DNA of 64,000 nt, from the NCBI GenBank assembly GCA_964396165.1, contig CAYNEF010000007.1, forward strand, positions 25,169 to 89,168. The letters are read 5' to 3'. The position numbers and the translations under genes were made by a program. Each line of letters starts with the position of its first letter. Position 1 is the stretch's first letter. This DNA is from CALCZU01 sp964396165. GTDB lineage: Bacteria > Bdellovibrionota > FAC87 > UBA2466. Under the pieces are notes generated by a model. The model was not told the origin of the DNA, did no database searches, and saw only the letters and a program-made list of their open reading frames with translations. Positions 1-8,628 of the stretch are shown in pieces.

Positions 1-1
1 T

Positions 2-157
2 CCGGAAATGGCGCAAATTGTGGAAATGAAATATTTCGCAGGATTAGCAATAGAAGAAACGGCGACTGCATTAGAATGTTCTCCCGCAACAGTCAAACGT
101 AAATGGGCAGCTGCAAAACTTTGGTTATACAATGAACTTAAAAAAAACGACGAATAA
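2..157 (+). CDS. ECF-type RNA polymerase sigma factor, C-terminal part
   Basis: The window opens inside this gene; 51 residues and a stop are visible. They form the end of region 4 of an ECF sigma factor: MKYFAGLAIEETATALECS followed by ATVKRKWAAAKLWL, the helix-turn-helix that reads the -35 element. The 3' end overlaps the start of the Ser/Thr kinase by 26 bases in another frame, so the two are probably translationally coupled. ECF sigma/kinase pairs are a known arrangement in which the kinase is thought to control the sigma factor; that role is inferred here from position. Confidence 0.85.
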   Translation, partial: PEMAQIVEMKYFAGLAIEETATALECSPATVKRKWAAAKLWLYNELKKNDE

Positions 158-2087
158 AGCCGAGACATCCGAAGTCGATATCTGGCTTCGCGTGAGTGAT
201 CTCTTTGAAGAGATCCGAAACTTGCCTGAAGAAGACCGCGAAAAAAAACTGCATCAAGTGGCACTGGATGAACCGAATGTAGAAAAAGAAGTGCGTAAAC
301 TTTTGCCATCTTTGGGGCAAATTGATGGCTTTCTAAATGAGTCCCCTCTATCTCACAGCATTTCATTGGCTGGAATGGTAGCCACAGCACCACAGTACTT
401 AAATAATGAAACTGTCGGAGATTTTAAAATCAAAAAGATATTGGGCAAGGGCGGTTTTGCAACCGTCTATTTGGCTGAGCAAACTTCACTCGACAGGCTT
501 GTGGCATTGAAAGTATCTGAAAACACCGGGCGCGAAGCACAAACCATGGCAAGTTTGGAGCATGACAATATTGTAAAAGTATTTTCCGAAAGTGTGGAGA
601 CTGACAAGAATCAACGGCTGATCTGCATGCAATATGTTCCGGGAATCACTCTTGAAAAACTTTTGAAAGAACTGGGGCATACTCCGAAAGAATTACTGTG
701 TGGAAAAAAGATTCTCGAAATTGTAGATGCTCAGTGCGACTCTGCCGTTGTGTATGATGCCAAGTATTTTAAGGAGAGAGAGCAGTTTGCAAAACTGGAT
801 TATGTAGAAGCGGTACTCTGGATAGGAAGTAAAATAGCAGAGGCTCTTTCTTTCGCGCACCAGCGAGGTGTTTTGCATTTGGATGTGAAGCCAGCAAATA
901 TACTTTTAAATGTGTTCGGAAGACCACTACTTACCGATTTCAATGTTTCAAAAGATTCCAAACAGACAGGAACGAAAGGGCAATACGGGGGAAGTTTAAA
1001 ATACATGTCCCCAGAGCAAGCCGGACTTTTTACGTCACGTGATTTGAATGCCGCATTGGCAAAACTGGATGCCCGGTCCGACACTTTCTCACTCGGGATA
1101 GTGTTAAAAGAACTGCTCGATTTGGTAGAGGTGCTGGAAAAGAGTGTGAAAAAAACAATTTTTCGCGCAACGGATAAGAACCATCTTATGCGATTTGCAA
1201 CAGCAGACGCATTAGGTGAGGCATTAGAAAATGCGATGGAAAAAAGAACCATCGAAAAGGAAATGCCACTAGAAGATCTGGTGTTAAGACTTGCTCGCAA
1301 AACGCCCATGGGCGCACTTACTTTTTTTCTTGTTGCGCCGTCAGTTTTTGGAAGTATTGTAGATATTTCTTATAATTATTTTCAAATTGTAAACCAGTTA
1401 TCGTTGGAACAGCAGCACACATTTGAACTTCTTAACCTGATTTACAAGCCGTTCATTTATGTCGTTCTTGTAGGTTACTGGGTGTGGAGTTTAAATCAAA
1501 TTAACAAACAGTGGAAAAGTCTTCAGGCAGGTACCTTTGACAGGCAGAATATTAGAAAATTGCGACGTCAAGTTTTACGCGTTCCGCTTTTAGGAGTGAC
1601 GTTGACGAGTATTGGATGGGGCATCAGTGCTGTACTCTATCCAGCAGCGATCCATGCTGTGGCTCCGATAACTCTTTCTGCCTTTGGCCAGTTTATTTTG
1701 TCTTTTGTTTTTTCGTGGCTTGTGTGCTTTTCTTATTCTTTCATTTTTCACCAGTATTTAATTTTACGTCTTATTTATCCGGCGATGTGGGCAGGACGAG
1801 AAGAAATCCGCAAAGTAGCATCTAAGGAACTGAGTGGCTTTTCTTATCGCATGCGAAAGATTTATTTGTTTTCATCTTTAACTCCGCTTTTTGGGGCTGC
1901 TTTGATTTTGGGCTTGGGGGCGGGAAACAGATCTGTAGAGGAACTTTCGACGTTAAAGGTGTTTATCGTGGCCTGTATGGCGGTAGGAATTGTGGGCGTG
2001 AATTTTGTTTTAAGTTACAGCCAAAAGATTACACAAATACTCTACGCCCTCACCGGAGAGAGTGAAGGCGTAGAGAGAAGGAAGTGA
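132..2087 (+). CDS. Membrane-anchored Ser/Thr protein kinase
   Basis: A 651-residue protein kinase of the bacterial Hanks type. After an N-terminal region of about 95 residues come a glycine-rich loop (GKGGFATVYLA), the ATP-binding lysine (VALKV), the catalytic loop HLDVKPANILL (HLD in place of HRD), a DFN motif where most kinases have DFG, and SLKYMSPEQ. The catalytic Asp, Asn and the metal-binding Asp are present, so activity is likely. From about residue 395 onward there are several hydrophobic segments, suggesting a polytopic membrane domain. The start overlaps the preceding ECF sigma gene, so the kinase probably acts on that sigma factor or its pathway. No PASTA or other recognisable sensor domain is seen. 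Confidence 0.9.
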   Translation: MNLKKTTNKAETSEVDIWLRVSDLFEEIRNLPEEDREKKLHQVALDEPNVEKEVRKLLPSLGQIDGFLNESPLSHSISLAGMVATAPQYLNNETVGDFKIKKILGKGGFATVYLAEQTSLDRLVALKVSENTGREAQTMASLEHDNIVKVFSESVETDKNQRLICMQYVPGITLEKLLKELGHTPKELLCGKKILEIVDAQCDSAVVYDAKYFKEREQFAKLDYVEAVLWIGSKIAEALSFAHQRGVLHLDVKPANILLNVFGRPLLTDFNVSKDSKQTGTKGQYGGSLKYMSPEQAGLFTSRDLNAALAKLDARSDTFSLGIVLKELLDLVEVLEKSVKKTIFRATDKNHLMRFATADALGEALENAMEKRTIEKEMPLEDLVLRLARKTPMGALTFFLVAPSVFGSIVDISYNYFQIVNQLSLEQQHTFELLNLIYKPFIYVVLVGYWVWSLNQINKQWKSLQAGTFDRQNIRKLRRQVLRVPLLGVTLTSIGWGISAVLYPAAIHAVAPITLSAFGQFILSFVFSWLVCFSYSFIFHQYLILRLIYPAMWAGREEIRKVASKELSGFSYRMRKIYLFSSLTPLFGAALILGLGAGNRSVEELSTLKVFIVACMAVGIVGVNFVLSYSQKITQILYALTGESEGVERRK

Positions 2088-2101
2088 GACCAAAGCGTAC
2101 T

Positions 2102-2734
2102 TTAGTCGCACTTTGCAAATTTTAGTTGGTACTTAAGGCTGTTTTCTTTCTCACCGATGGCGGCGATTCCAGCTAGTGCATAATCCCCGTAGCGGTTCGT
2201 TTTCACTCTAAGACTGGTATTCACTCTTAAAATGATGTCCTGACCAGTTGAAGTCGGTGTCGTTGTTTCTACAGGAAGCGCGGTATTTACTTCGAAGATG
2301 TCTTCCAGTGCGCCATCGAATCTTGTAGTCAATACATCGCCTTGTGAGCCTGCAAAGAATGATTCTGTACTGAGTACAGTCGATGCCCCTTCCGGAATCA
2401 TATTGAAGCCCTCAATTTTCTGACTAATCAGACTGACACTGATTCCCTTCGGCAAGTGGATTGGAATTGCCAAAGAACAGTTTTTTCTTGCAGTCCGACT
2501 CGAACCATAGGCCTCTACCAGGTAATCATCAAAGACAAGTAGAAGTTCTTTGGTGTCTTTGTCGAGTATTGTGAAAGCAGTTCCTTGTCTACATCCCGAG
2601 CCATTGACTACGGGAGTTCCAATGCTCACTCCTTCCAGACTTGGTTCCTCGTCGCCTACCAGTATCAAATCGGCTTTTAATGCACCGATTGATAACAAGA
2701 GTATTGCACTCAGAAACGGATAATAGACTTTCAT
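2102..2734 (-). CDS. Secreted protein of unknown function
   Basis: About 210 residues with a clear signal peptide (MKVYYPFLSAILLLSIGALKA). I do not recognise a family. A TTG codon four residues upstream could extend the frame, but the ATG at 2734 follows a GGGGGGAA ribosome binding site and starts directly at the signal peptide, so it is preferred. The mature protein has three cysteines and reads as a mixed beta protein. It is probably periplasmic or surface-exposed. It converges on the kinase gene, with only about 15 bases between the two stop codons. Confidence 0.7.
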   Translation of the reverse strand: MKVYYPFLSAILLLSIGALKADLILVGDEEPSLEGVSIGTPVVNGSGCRQGTAFTILDKDTKELLLVFDDYLVEAYGSSRTARKNCSLAIPIHLPKGISVSLISQKIEGFNMIPEGASTVLSTESFFAGSQGDVLTTRFDGALEDIFEVNTALPVETTTPTSTGQDIILRVNTSLRVKTNRYGDYALAGIAAIGEKENSLKYQLKFAKCD

Positions 2735-2758
2735 TTTTCCCCCCAATTATTGTTAAGT

Positions 2759-2775
2759 GCCAGAAGGATTCTGGC
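2759..2775. other. Small inverted repeat between two minus-strand genes
   Basis: A 7-bp inverted repeat (GCCAGAA, 3-base loop, TTCTGGC) lies in the 160-bp gap between the TPR gene and the secreted-protein gene. There is no U-run, so it is not a typical terminator. It could be an operator upstream of the secreted-protein gene. Confidence 0.3.
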
Positions 2776-2895
2776 GACTGCCCCTGACCTTTTAGAATGC
2801 AAGTTCATCGCCAACAATTTTGTGGGGCACAAAGGGCAAGTTACTGCTAGGTGTCTTGTAAAAAAAATTCACACTTCGATGGGGATGAAAGGATA

Positions 2896-4170
2896 CTACA
2901 GGGACGAAAGGTTCCCACTTAGTCTGGTATAGAGCTTGGATCTCTCGAGATTACCCAAGGCATTATCTACCTGCGCCATACTGGAGTAAACTTCGCGATC
3001 GCGTATCCCTGTTCTTAAGATGCGCTCGCCAATCAGACGTGCTGTTTCAAAATTTTTGCTCAGCATTTCTGCTCTAAGTTTGGCTTTCAACGTATCTGTA
3101 TTGGATCTGCTTTTCATTTCTACTTCCAGTAATTCTTTTGCTTCTTTGAGATTTGGCTCTGTAGGATTGTCCAAAAGGAGTTGTGCAAGTTCCACACGGT
3201 GGCCGTATTTTCCAGAGGAAAGTTCAACTCTTAAAGTCGCTTCTGCTTGCCCCCTCACTTCTTCGGCAACTTTCAAATCGCCCGCCGCAAATTTAGCTCG
3301 CGCGTAATTTCTGAAGTAGGGAAGCTGTCTTGATGTGGAAAAAGCGTCAAAAAAGAGTTTTGCAGCTTCTGGGTAGTTTTTCTTTTGCATTTCCACTTCA
3401 CCCAATAAATTTGTGGCAAGAGAACTGTCTGAGGCAATTCTTTTTGCTTCTTTTAAAAGTCCGCCGGCTTCTTTTAGTTTTCCTTGTCTTAAATAAAATC
3501 TGCCCCACATGCACCTAACCCACGCCGATTCGTCAGAGTCACCAATATCTTCAAGTTCGACAGCGCGTTTAAAAGAAAATTCTGCTTCCTCATCGCGCCC
3601 CAGTGCGTTTAAGACGAGTGCTCTTAATGCATAGGTACTTAAACCGGGTCTTTTATAGGCCGCTTCGTCTGCAAATGCGCTTGCATTGTCTAAATCGCCA
3701 ATAGCGAGGTAAGAAGTCGCGAGCACCGTATAAGAATCTGCTCCTGCTTTTTCTTTCAGTACTTCTGTTGCCAGGATAATTGCTTTTTGAAAATCGTGTC
3801 TCGCCATGGCTACTTTTGCTAAGACCATTTTGGCCGTAGCATTGCTGAAGGGAAGAAGTTTCAGGGATTCATTTGCAAGCTCATATGCCTTGTCGTAGTA
3901 GGTTTCGTCCCCAGTGCGTTTGGCTTTGGCAGCGTAAAGAGAAGCGAGAGTGGCTCTGTCGAGTGCCCCTTCTTTATCTTTTAGAATTTTTTGTTCGAAG
4001 TCTTTGATCGTCTCGTTGTTTTCGGAAAGACTGACGATGTTAAATTTGTACGGGGCAATGAGATAGGCGCTAGAGAGTTTTAAGCGTATATCGGACTCGA
4101 AGAAAAAATAACCGACGAAAATGAGTGTCAAAATCGACAAGAGAATAAGATTTTGTTTTTGGTTTTTCAT
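2896..4170 (-). CDS. TPR-repeat protein with N-terminal membrane anchor
   Basis: 424 residues. One hydrophobic segment near the N-terminus (LILLSILTLIFVGYFFF) without an obvious cleavage site suggests an anchored periplasmic protein. The rest is built of tetratricopeptide-like helical repeats: repeated A/L-rich pairs such as DFQKAIILATEVLKEKAG, DLDNASAFADEAAYKRPGL and NYPEAAKLFFDAFSTSRQL. Such proteins usually scaffold complexes; the partner is unknown. It is transcribed divergently from the HupE/UreJ-like gene, with a shared 25-bp gap. Confidence 0.8.
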   Translation of the reverse strand: MKNQKQNLILLSILTLIFVGYFFFESDIRLKLSSAYLIAPYKFNIVSLSENNETIKDFEQKILKDKEGALDRATLASLYAAKAKRTGDETYYDKAYELANESLKLLPFSNATAKMVLAKVAMARHDFQKAIILATEVLKEKAGADSYTVLATSYLAIGDLDNASAFADEAAYKRPGLSTYALRALVLNALGRDEEAEFSFKRAVELEDIGDSDESAWVRCMWGRFYLRQGKLKEAGGLLKEAKRIASDSSLATNLLGEVEMQKKNYPEAAKLFFDAFSTSRQLPYFRNYARAKFAAGDLKVAEEVRGQAEATLRVELSSGKYGHRVELAQLLLDNPTEPNLKEAKELLEVEMKSRSNTDTLKAKLRAEMLSKNFETARLIGERILRTGIRDREVYSSMAQVDNALGNLERSKLYTRLSGNLSSL

Positions 4171-4195
4171 TGCGGACTAGGTTAACATTATTTCC

Positions 4196-5269
4196 ATGCG
4201 AATTTTAGCCTATTTTTCTCTCTTCTTTAATGCTGTTCTCTTAGCCCACCCGCTAGATCTTGGTGTCGCTAAATTGGAAATTCAAAATGATCAGGTAAAA
4301 TTGCAAGTCGATTTAAATAAGAAACTCGTGGAAGAGCTTCTGCTCCTTTCCGACTCTGCGCTTCTGACGGCGAATGTGGATACTTATCGAGATAAAATCT
4401 TTCAAGACGTAATGGGCGAACAAAGTTTAAGTAGCGCGTTAATTCCTTGTGTTTGGTACAAAGAACCTATCGTGCTAGAGGGGGAAAATGTGCGCATTCT
4501 CTCCCATGCAAAATGTGGATCTCAAATTTCTGAAATTACTTTTAGACCTACTATTTTGGATTTTTCCGGGCTGCCAAAAGGGTTTCAGCTCGTGATAAAT
4601 ATAAAAAACGAAACAACGGAATCAGTATCTACACTCAGTGTTGTATCTCGCGAACTGCATTTTTCCGCATTGAAGACCGGAGTTTCCTTCAAAGATTTTA
4701 TTTTTATGGGTATAGATCACATCGGGGCTAGCCCAAGCGAATGGAAAGACACAACTGGGTTTCACCTTCCTGACGGAATAGATCATATTTTGTTTTTGCT
4801 TGCGCTACTACTTGCCGGGGGCGGAATAATAAATGTATTAAAGACGATCACGGGATTCACTGTGGGCCATTCCGTGACACTGATGCTTGCATCGTTAAAT
4901 ATTTTAAGACTTCCAAGCCGTTTTGTAGAATCCATGATTGCGCTTTCGATTGCCTATGTTGCTATAGAGAGTGTGCTGTTCAAGAAAAGAAAATCCCGGT
5001 GGCAAGAAGCATCGCTTTTCGGACTCATGCACGGTTTTGGGTTTGCCAACGCTTTAGCAGAACTGCAGCTGACAGGCAGTACCTTAGTGAGTGCTCTCGT
5101 AGGGTTTAATGTGGGCGTCGAAGTAGGACAGGTTATTATTACTCTGTGTTTCTTTCCCTTACTGTATTTTATTCAGAAAAATGAAAAATTTGGACGCTAT
5201 TTTGTGCCAATTTGTTCTATTCTCATCTTTCTTGCTGCCTCATACTGGTTTGTACAGCGCATAAACTAA
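4196..5269 (+). CDS. HupE/UreJ_2-family membrane protein
   Basis: 357 residues. A signal peptide (MRILAYFSLFFNAVLLA) is followed by an extracytoplasmic beta-rich domain of about 170 residues and then a polytopic domain. The motifs DGIDHILFLLALLLAGG, TGFTVGHSVTLMLA and LMHGFGFANAL match the HupE/UreJ_2 group, whose conserved His and Asp in the membrane are thought to bind metal. Family members are often described as putative nickel/cobalt or other metal permeases, but the substrate is unproven and no hydrogenase or urease genes are nearby. No good ribosome binding site is visible. Confidence 0.8.
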   Translation: MRILAYFSLFFNAVLLAHPLDLGVAKLEIQNDQVKLQVDLNKKLVEELLLLSDSALLTANVDTYRDKIFQDVMGEQSLSSALIPCVWYKEPIVLEGENVRILSHAKCGSQISEITFRPTILDFSGLPKGFQLVINIKNETTESVSTLSVVSRELHFSALKTGVSFKDFIFMGIDHIGASPSEWKDTTGFHLPDGIDHILFLLALLLAGGGIINVLKTITGFTVGHSVTLMLASLNILRLPSRFVESMIALSIAYVAIESVLFKKRKSRWQEASLFGLMHGFGFANALAELQLTGSTLVSALVGFNVGVEVGQVIITLCFFPLLYFIQKNEKFGRYFVPICSILIFLAASYWFVQRIN

Positions 5270-5320
5270 TCGAACCAACTTTACTTATCTTTGCGGCTGC
5301 GTCATATTGCTTTTACGCGT

Positions 5321-6838
5321 ATGAATACTGAACAAGGTCTGGACCCATCCCAGGTAAAAAACTGCATCGAACTTCTCGAAAAAATTGTGAGCGATCGTAC
5401 TCTATTGGGCACGATCCCACAGGATATGCGCAAAAATTTTCTGATGATTGCAGGCCGCTTTTCCCGTCCCGAGCGTCTCGAACTGATGAAGATGGGAAAA
5501 ATTTACCGTAAAAAGAAAAAGCGCAAAGAACTTTTGATGGATAGAGAAGCAACTTCAAACACGATCATTCGCGAAGCCCGGCTTTCACCTGTTTTTGTTC
5601 CTCCTTCTCCGCAACTGGCTTTCGAAAAAGAAAAACAAGAAAGACCGAAGCTCAACAAGCCCAGAAATTGTTATGTCTGTAAAACTCCCTTTACAACTTT
5701 GCATTTTTTCTACGATTCCATGTGCTCACCCTGCGGTGATTTGAATTACTCAAAGAGATTTCAGTCTGCAGCATTGCATGGCAAAGTGGCGGTTATTACA
5801 GGTTCGCGTTTGAAGATTGGCTATCAGTCCGCTTTGATGATGTTAAGAGCAGGAGCCTATGTCATTGCGACTACGCGATTTCCAAACGATTCCGCATTGC
5901 GCTTTTCCCGGGAACCAGATTTTGCAGAATGGTCAGAGAGACTGGAAATTCACGGCTTGGATTTAAGGCACTCACCGAGTGTCGAATTATTTACTGAATA
6001 TTTAAATAACACTCAATCGCGTTTGGATATTCTTATAAACAATGCGGCTCAGACAGTAAGAAGACCACCGGGTTTTTACAAGCATCTTCTTGAGTGGGAA
6101 TCTAAGCCTATAAAAGAATTGCCCAAAGAGTTACACCGAAATTTAAGATCTTATAGTGAGTGGAATCAAACGCAATTGCCAGCGACTGACTCGTGGGTGA
6201 CACAACTTGCGTTAAAAGGAGCGGCGATTGGTTTAAGAGCTCCTTCATTGCTTTCTCAATTGCCTTACAATCCGGAAGAAAACGCAGAAGCACTTGTCGC
6301 TTTTCCAGAAGGAAAGCATGATGCTGATTTGCAACAGGTGGATTTGCGTGAAATGAACAGCTGGCGAATGAAACTTGCGGATGTTCCTACTTCTGAGTTG
6401 ATCGAAGTGCAGCTTGTGAACATGATTGCTCCCTTCATTTTGTGCAGCAAATTAAAACCCCTGATGTTAAGAACGAGTAATAAAGATAAACACATCGTCA
6501 ATGTTTCTGCGATGGAAGGAAAATTCAATCGATTTACCAAAACAGACAGACACCCGCATACAAATATGGCTAAAGCGGCGCTTAATATGATGACGCTGAC
6601 CTCTGCTGCCGACTATGCAAAAGACGGAATTTTTATGAATGCGGTCGACACTGGTTGGGTGACCGATGAAGATCCTGCGCAGTTGTCTCAACGCAAACAA
6701 GAAGAACATGATTTTCAACCGCCGTTAGATATCGTCGATGGTGCTGCCAGAGTTTGCGATCCCTTCTTTAACGGCTTACTCACAGGTAATCATGTTTTTG
6801 GCAAATTCCTAAAAGATTACAAACCCACCGAGTGGTAG
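5321..6838 (+). CDS. Atypical short-chain dehydrogenase with N-terminal Cys4 domain
   Basis: About 505 residues from the ATG at 5321; a TTG 10 codons upstream is possible. Residues ~100-150 contain a Cys4 arrangement (CYVCKTPF followed by MCSPCGDL), a likely zinc-binding ribbon. A Rossmann-fold SDR domain follows with the cofactor loop VITGSRLKIGYQ, LINNAAQ and IVNVSAMEG. Where classical SDRs have YxxxK, the sequence reads HTNMAKAALNMM, so the catalytic Lys is kept but Tyr is replaced by Thr. A 90-residue insertion sits between the NNA and NVS motifs. It may be a non-catalytic or altered-chemistry NAD(P)-binding protein; the substrate is unknown. No strong ribosome binding site is seen. Confidence 0.8.
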   Translation: MNTEQGLDPSQVKNCIELLEKIVSDRTLLGTIPQDMRKNFLMIAGRFSRPERLELMKMGKIYRKKKKRKELLMDREATSNTIIREARLSPVFVPPSPQLAFEKEKQERPKLNKPRNCYVCKTPFTTLHFFYDSMCSPCGDLNYSKRFQSAALHGKVAVITGSRLKIGYQSALMMLRAGAYVIATTRFPNDSALRFSREPDFAEWSERLEIHGLDLRHSPSVELFTEYLNNTQSRLDILINNAAQTVRRPPGFYKHLLEWESKPIKELPKELHRNLRSYSEWNQTQLPATDSWVTQLALKGAAIGLRAPSLLSQLPYNPEENAEALVAFPEGKHDADLQQVDLREMNSWRMKLADVPTSELIEVQLVNMIAPFILCSKLKPLMLRTSNKDKHIVNVSAMEGKFNRFTKTDRHPHTNMAKAALNMMTLTSAADYAKDGIFMNAVDTGWVTDEDPAQLSQRKQEEHDFQPPLDIVDGAARVCDPFFNGLLTGNHVFGKFLKDYKPTEW

Positions 6839-6846
6839 AAAAAACT

Positions 6847-6899
6847 AAAGCCCTTTGCTATCTCACAGACTATTGTGAAACTACAAAGGGCTTTATTTG
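6847..6899. terminator. Bidirectional rho-independent terminator
   Basis: Inverted repeat AAAGCCCTTTG / CAAAGGGCTTT with an inner TCACA/TGTGA pairing, followed by a T-rich tract and preceded by A-rich sequence. It sits between two convergent genes and could serve both strands. Confidence 0.75.
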
Positions 6900-6925
6900 T
6901 CGTGCAGTTTTTGTTGTTCTAACTA

Positions 6926-7675
6926 TCAGTTAGGTGCTGCAAGAAAGGGGAAGCTTGCAGAACCATTTCTTGTGTTTTGTCCAAAGAGACATTTGTGGCC
7001 TGGGTTAGCAACGTTTGTGCCTTTGCCAGCATCTGCACAAGAAGTACCACCTGCGTAGCTTGTGCCTTCTTTAATCGCGCATGCTTGGTTCGGTCCACAT
7101 ACGGGATTACCCGCAATGAGGTAACTTAATGTGATATCCATTACGTCGTCTTCGATTTTTCTACCGCCCGTGAGCATCGCTCCAGCCGAAGTTCCGTTTA
7201 CAATGGTGAAGTCACCGTTATAGGCCCATTGTCCAACAGAAATATTTTTGGACGTATCGATTCGCATTACATCCGGCAGAAAACCTGCTGCGACGTCGCC
7301 GACTTCAGGTGCTGGAAGACCTGCACTTTTTCCGTAGTTGTAAACGGCAGTCAAAACGGCTGCTGCTTCCTTAACTACCGGAGCTGCGGCACTGCTTAAG
7401 TCTAAACTAGGAGCAATGCTGTTAAAGGCATTTAAGTAATCATTGGTGATGACTAAGCCTTCGTTGATCGCTGGGCGTCCAAGTCTTTCGATTTGCTTGT
7501 ACGTTTTTTCACTGGAAGCAACTACCGCTGCTGGTTGCGTTGTAGTGCTGCTAGAGGGAGTTACCATTGTAGTAGCTGCTCCATTTGATACCGGTCCTTT
7601 TGAACAGTTTGCTAGTACCAGTAGTGTTGTGATTAATGTTACTGCTTTTGTGATTTTGTTTTGTGTCGTTTTCAT
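6926..7675 (-). CDS. Putative lipoprotein downstream of DUF4331 gene
   Basis: 249 residues with a lipoprotein signal (MKTTQNKITKAVTLITTLLVLANC). The lipobox has Asn at -1, which is unusual but fits relaxed lipoboxes. The body shows no family I recognise; the C-terminal third has several Cys (NPVCGPNQACAIKEG, GTSCADAGKG, GHKCLFGQN) that may form disulfides. It lies 26 bases downstream of the DUF4331 gene on the same strand, so the two form an operon and probably act together outside the cytoplasm. Confidence 0.7.
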   Translation of the reverse strand: MKTTQNKITKAVTLITTLLVLANCSKGPVSNGAATTMVTPSSSTTTQPAAVVASSEKTYKQIERLGRPAINEGLVITNDYLNAFNSIAPSLDLSSAAAPVVKEAAAVLTAVYNYGKSAGLPAPEVGDVAAGFLPDVMRIDTSKNISVGQWAYNGDFTIVNGTSAGAMLTGGRKIEDDVMDITLSYLIAGNPVCGPNQACAIKEGTSYAGGTSCADAGKGTNVANPGHKCLFGQNTRNGSASFPFLAAPN

Positions 7676-7701
7676 TATAGTCTCCTTAAATTAATTTAAT
7701 G

Positions 7702-8478
7702 TTATTGAGGAATAGAGATTGTTTCCCACACATCAAACACCGGTTCGTTTGCCGAAGTTTGTAAGAAAGACATTGGTACTCTGAGTACTATAGAGTTCAC
7801 GTTGTAGCCTGCGGTGAAATCCACTGCAGCACTGTCTGCTCTAAATACGTTTGCACCGCCTTGAGTGGGAGCACTTCCTAATGTGTTTGCACCGGTAGCA
7901 AGTAAACCACGTACTCGGAAAAATCTTTCTACGTCGAAGAAGAAAGGATCTTCTCTTAGGCCTGCAAAGACGCTGATGTTACTTCCATCTAACATGGTAG
8001 AGTTCAAGGTAACTTTGCCTAGATTCATATCTGCAAGTGAGGTCGTGAAACCTGCACCGGCTTTGATTTCTTTCCCATCGCGAATGGCAGTTAAGGTAAT
8101 TGGTTGTCTGTTGCCGCTGTCAGGAGCACCGAATTCAAGGCGCATCACGACATCTTCTTTACCTGTTGGGCGTGCGGATTTATCCGCAGCGCTGACTCGA
8201 GATAAATGAAATTCGTAACGAGCTTGGCTACTGAAATGGTATTGTTGTCTGGCGAGTGATCTGGGGTTGGTATTCATTACCAACACAAGGTTTGAGGGAC
8301 TACCGTTTTGATCTTGCCAGTCTTCTCTGAAAACATAAAGGTCAGTGAGATTTAAAGCGCGTCCTTTTTGTTCCATTTCACCATCATCATGATCCGATGC
8401 TTTGGTCATGAGAACTGAAGATAAACTGAGTGTGATTCCTACGACGATTGTACTAAGTATGATTTTATATTTATGCAT
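7702..8478 (-). CDS. DUF4331-family secreted protein
   Basis: About 258 residues from the ATG at 8478, which is preceded by an AGGAGC ribosome binding site and opens a signal peptide (MHKYKIILSTIVVGITLSLSSVLMTKA). The mature start SDHDDGEMEQKGRALNLTDLYVFRE and the later NLVLVMNTNP match the DUF4331 family, a secreted group of unknown function that begins with an Asp/His-rich stretch. A longer frame to 8595 exists but would bury the signal peptide. It is the first gene of a two-gene unit with the following lipoprotein. Confidence 0.8.
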   Translation of the reverse strand: MHKYKIILSTIVVGITLSLSSVLMTKASDHDDGEMEQKGRALNLTDLYVFREDWQDQNGSPSNLVLVMNTNPRSLARQQYHFSSQARYEFHLSRVSAADKSARPTGKEDVVMRLEFGAPDSGNRQPITLTAIRDGKEIKAGAGFTTSLADMNLGKVTLNSTMLDGSNISVFAGLREDPFFFDVERFFRVRGLLATGANTLGSAPTQGGANVFRADSAAVDFTAGYNVNSIVLRVPMSFLQTSANEPVFDVWETISIPQ

Positions 8479-8628
8479 ATTTGCTCCTTCTGCTATAGGT
8501 AGCGACAAAGCCAGGAAAAAGAGCTCAAAAATAGTCAAGTACTTGAAAATAAAGGAGTATTTTAGTGGGGGGCAAGGGGATTGCGCTGAATTCAAAGTTC
8601 AGTGCGACACTATGATTTGAAGGAAAGC

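Noticed and set aside
800..1309. 169-residue frame on the minus strand inside the kinase gene.
   Set aside because: It is antisense to a gene with clear kinase motifs, has a Ser-rich shadow composition and no ribosome binding site.
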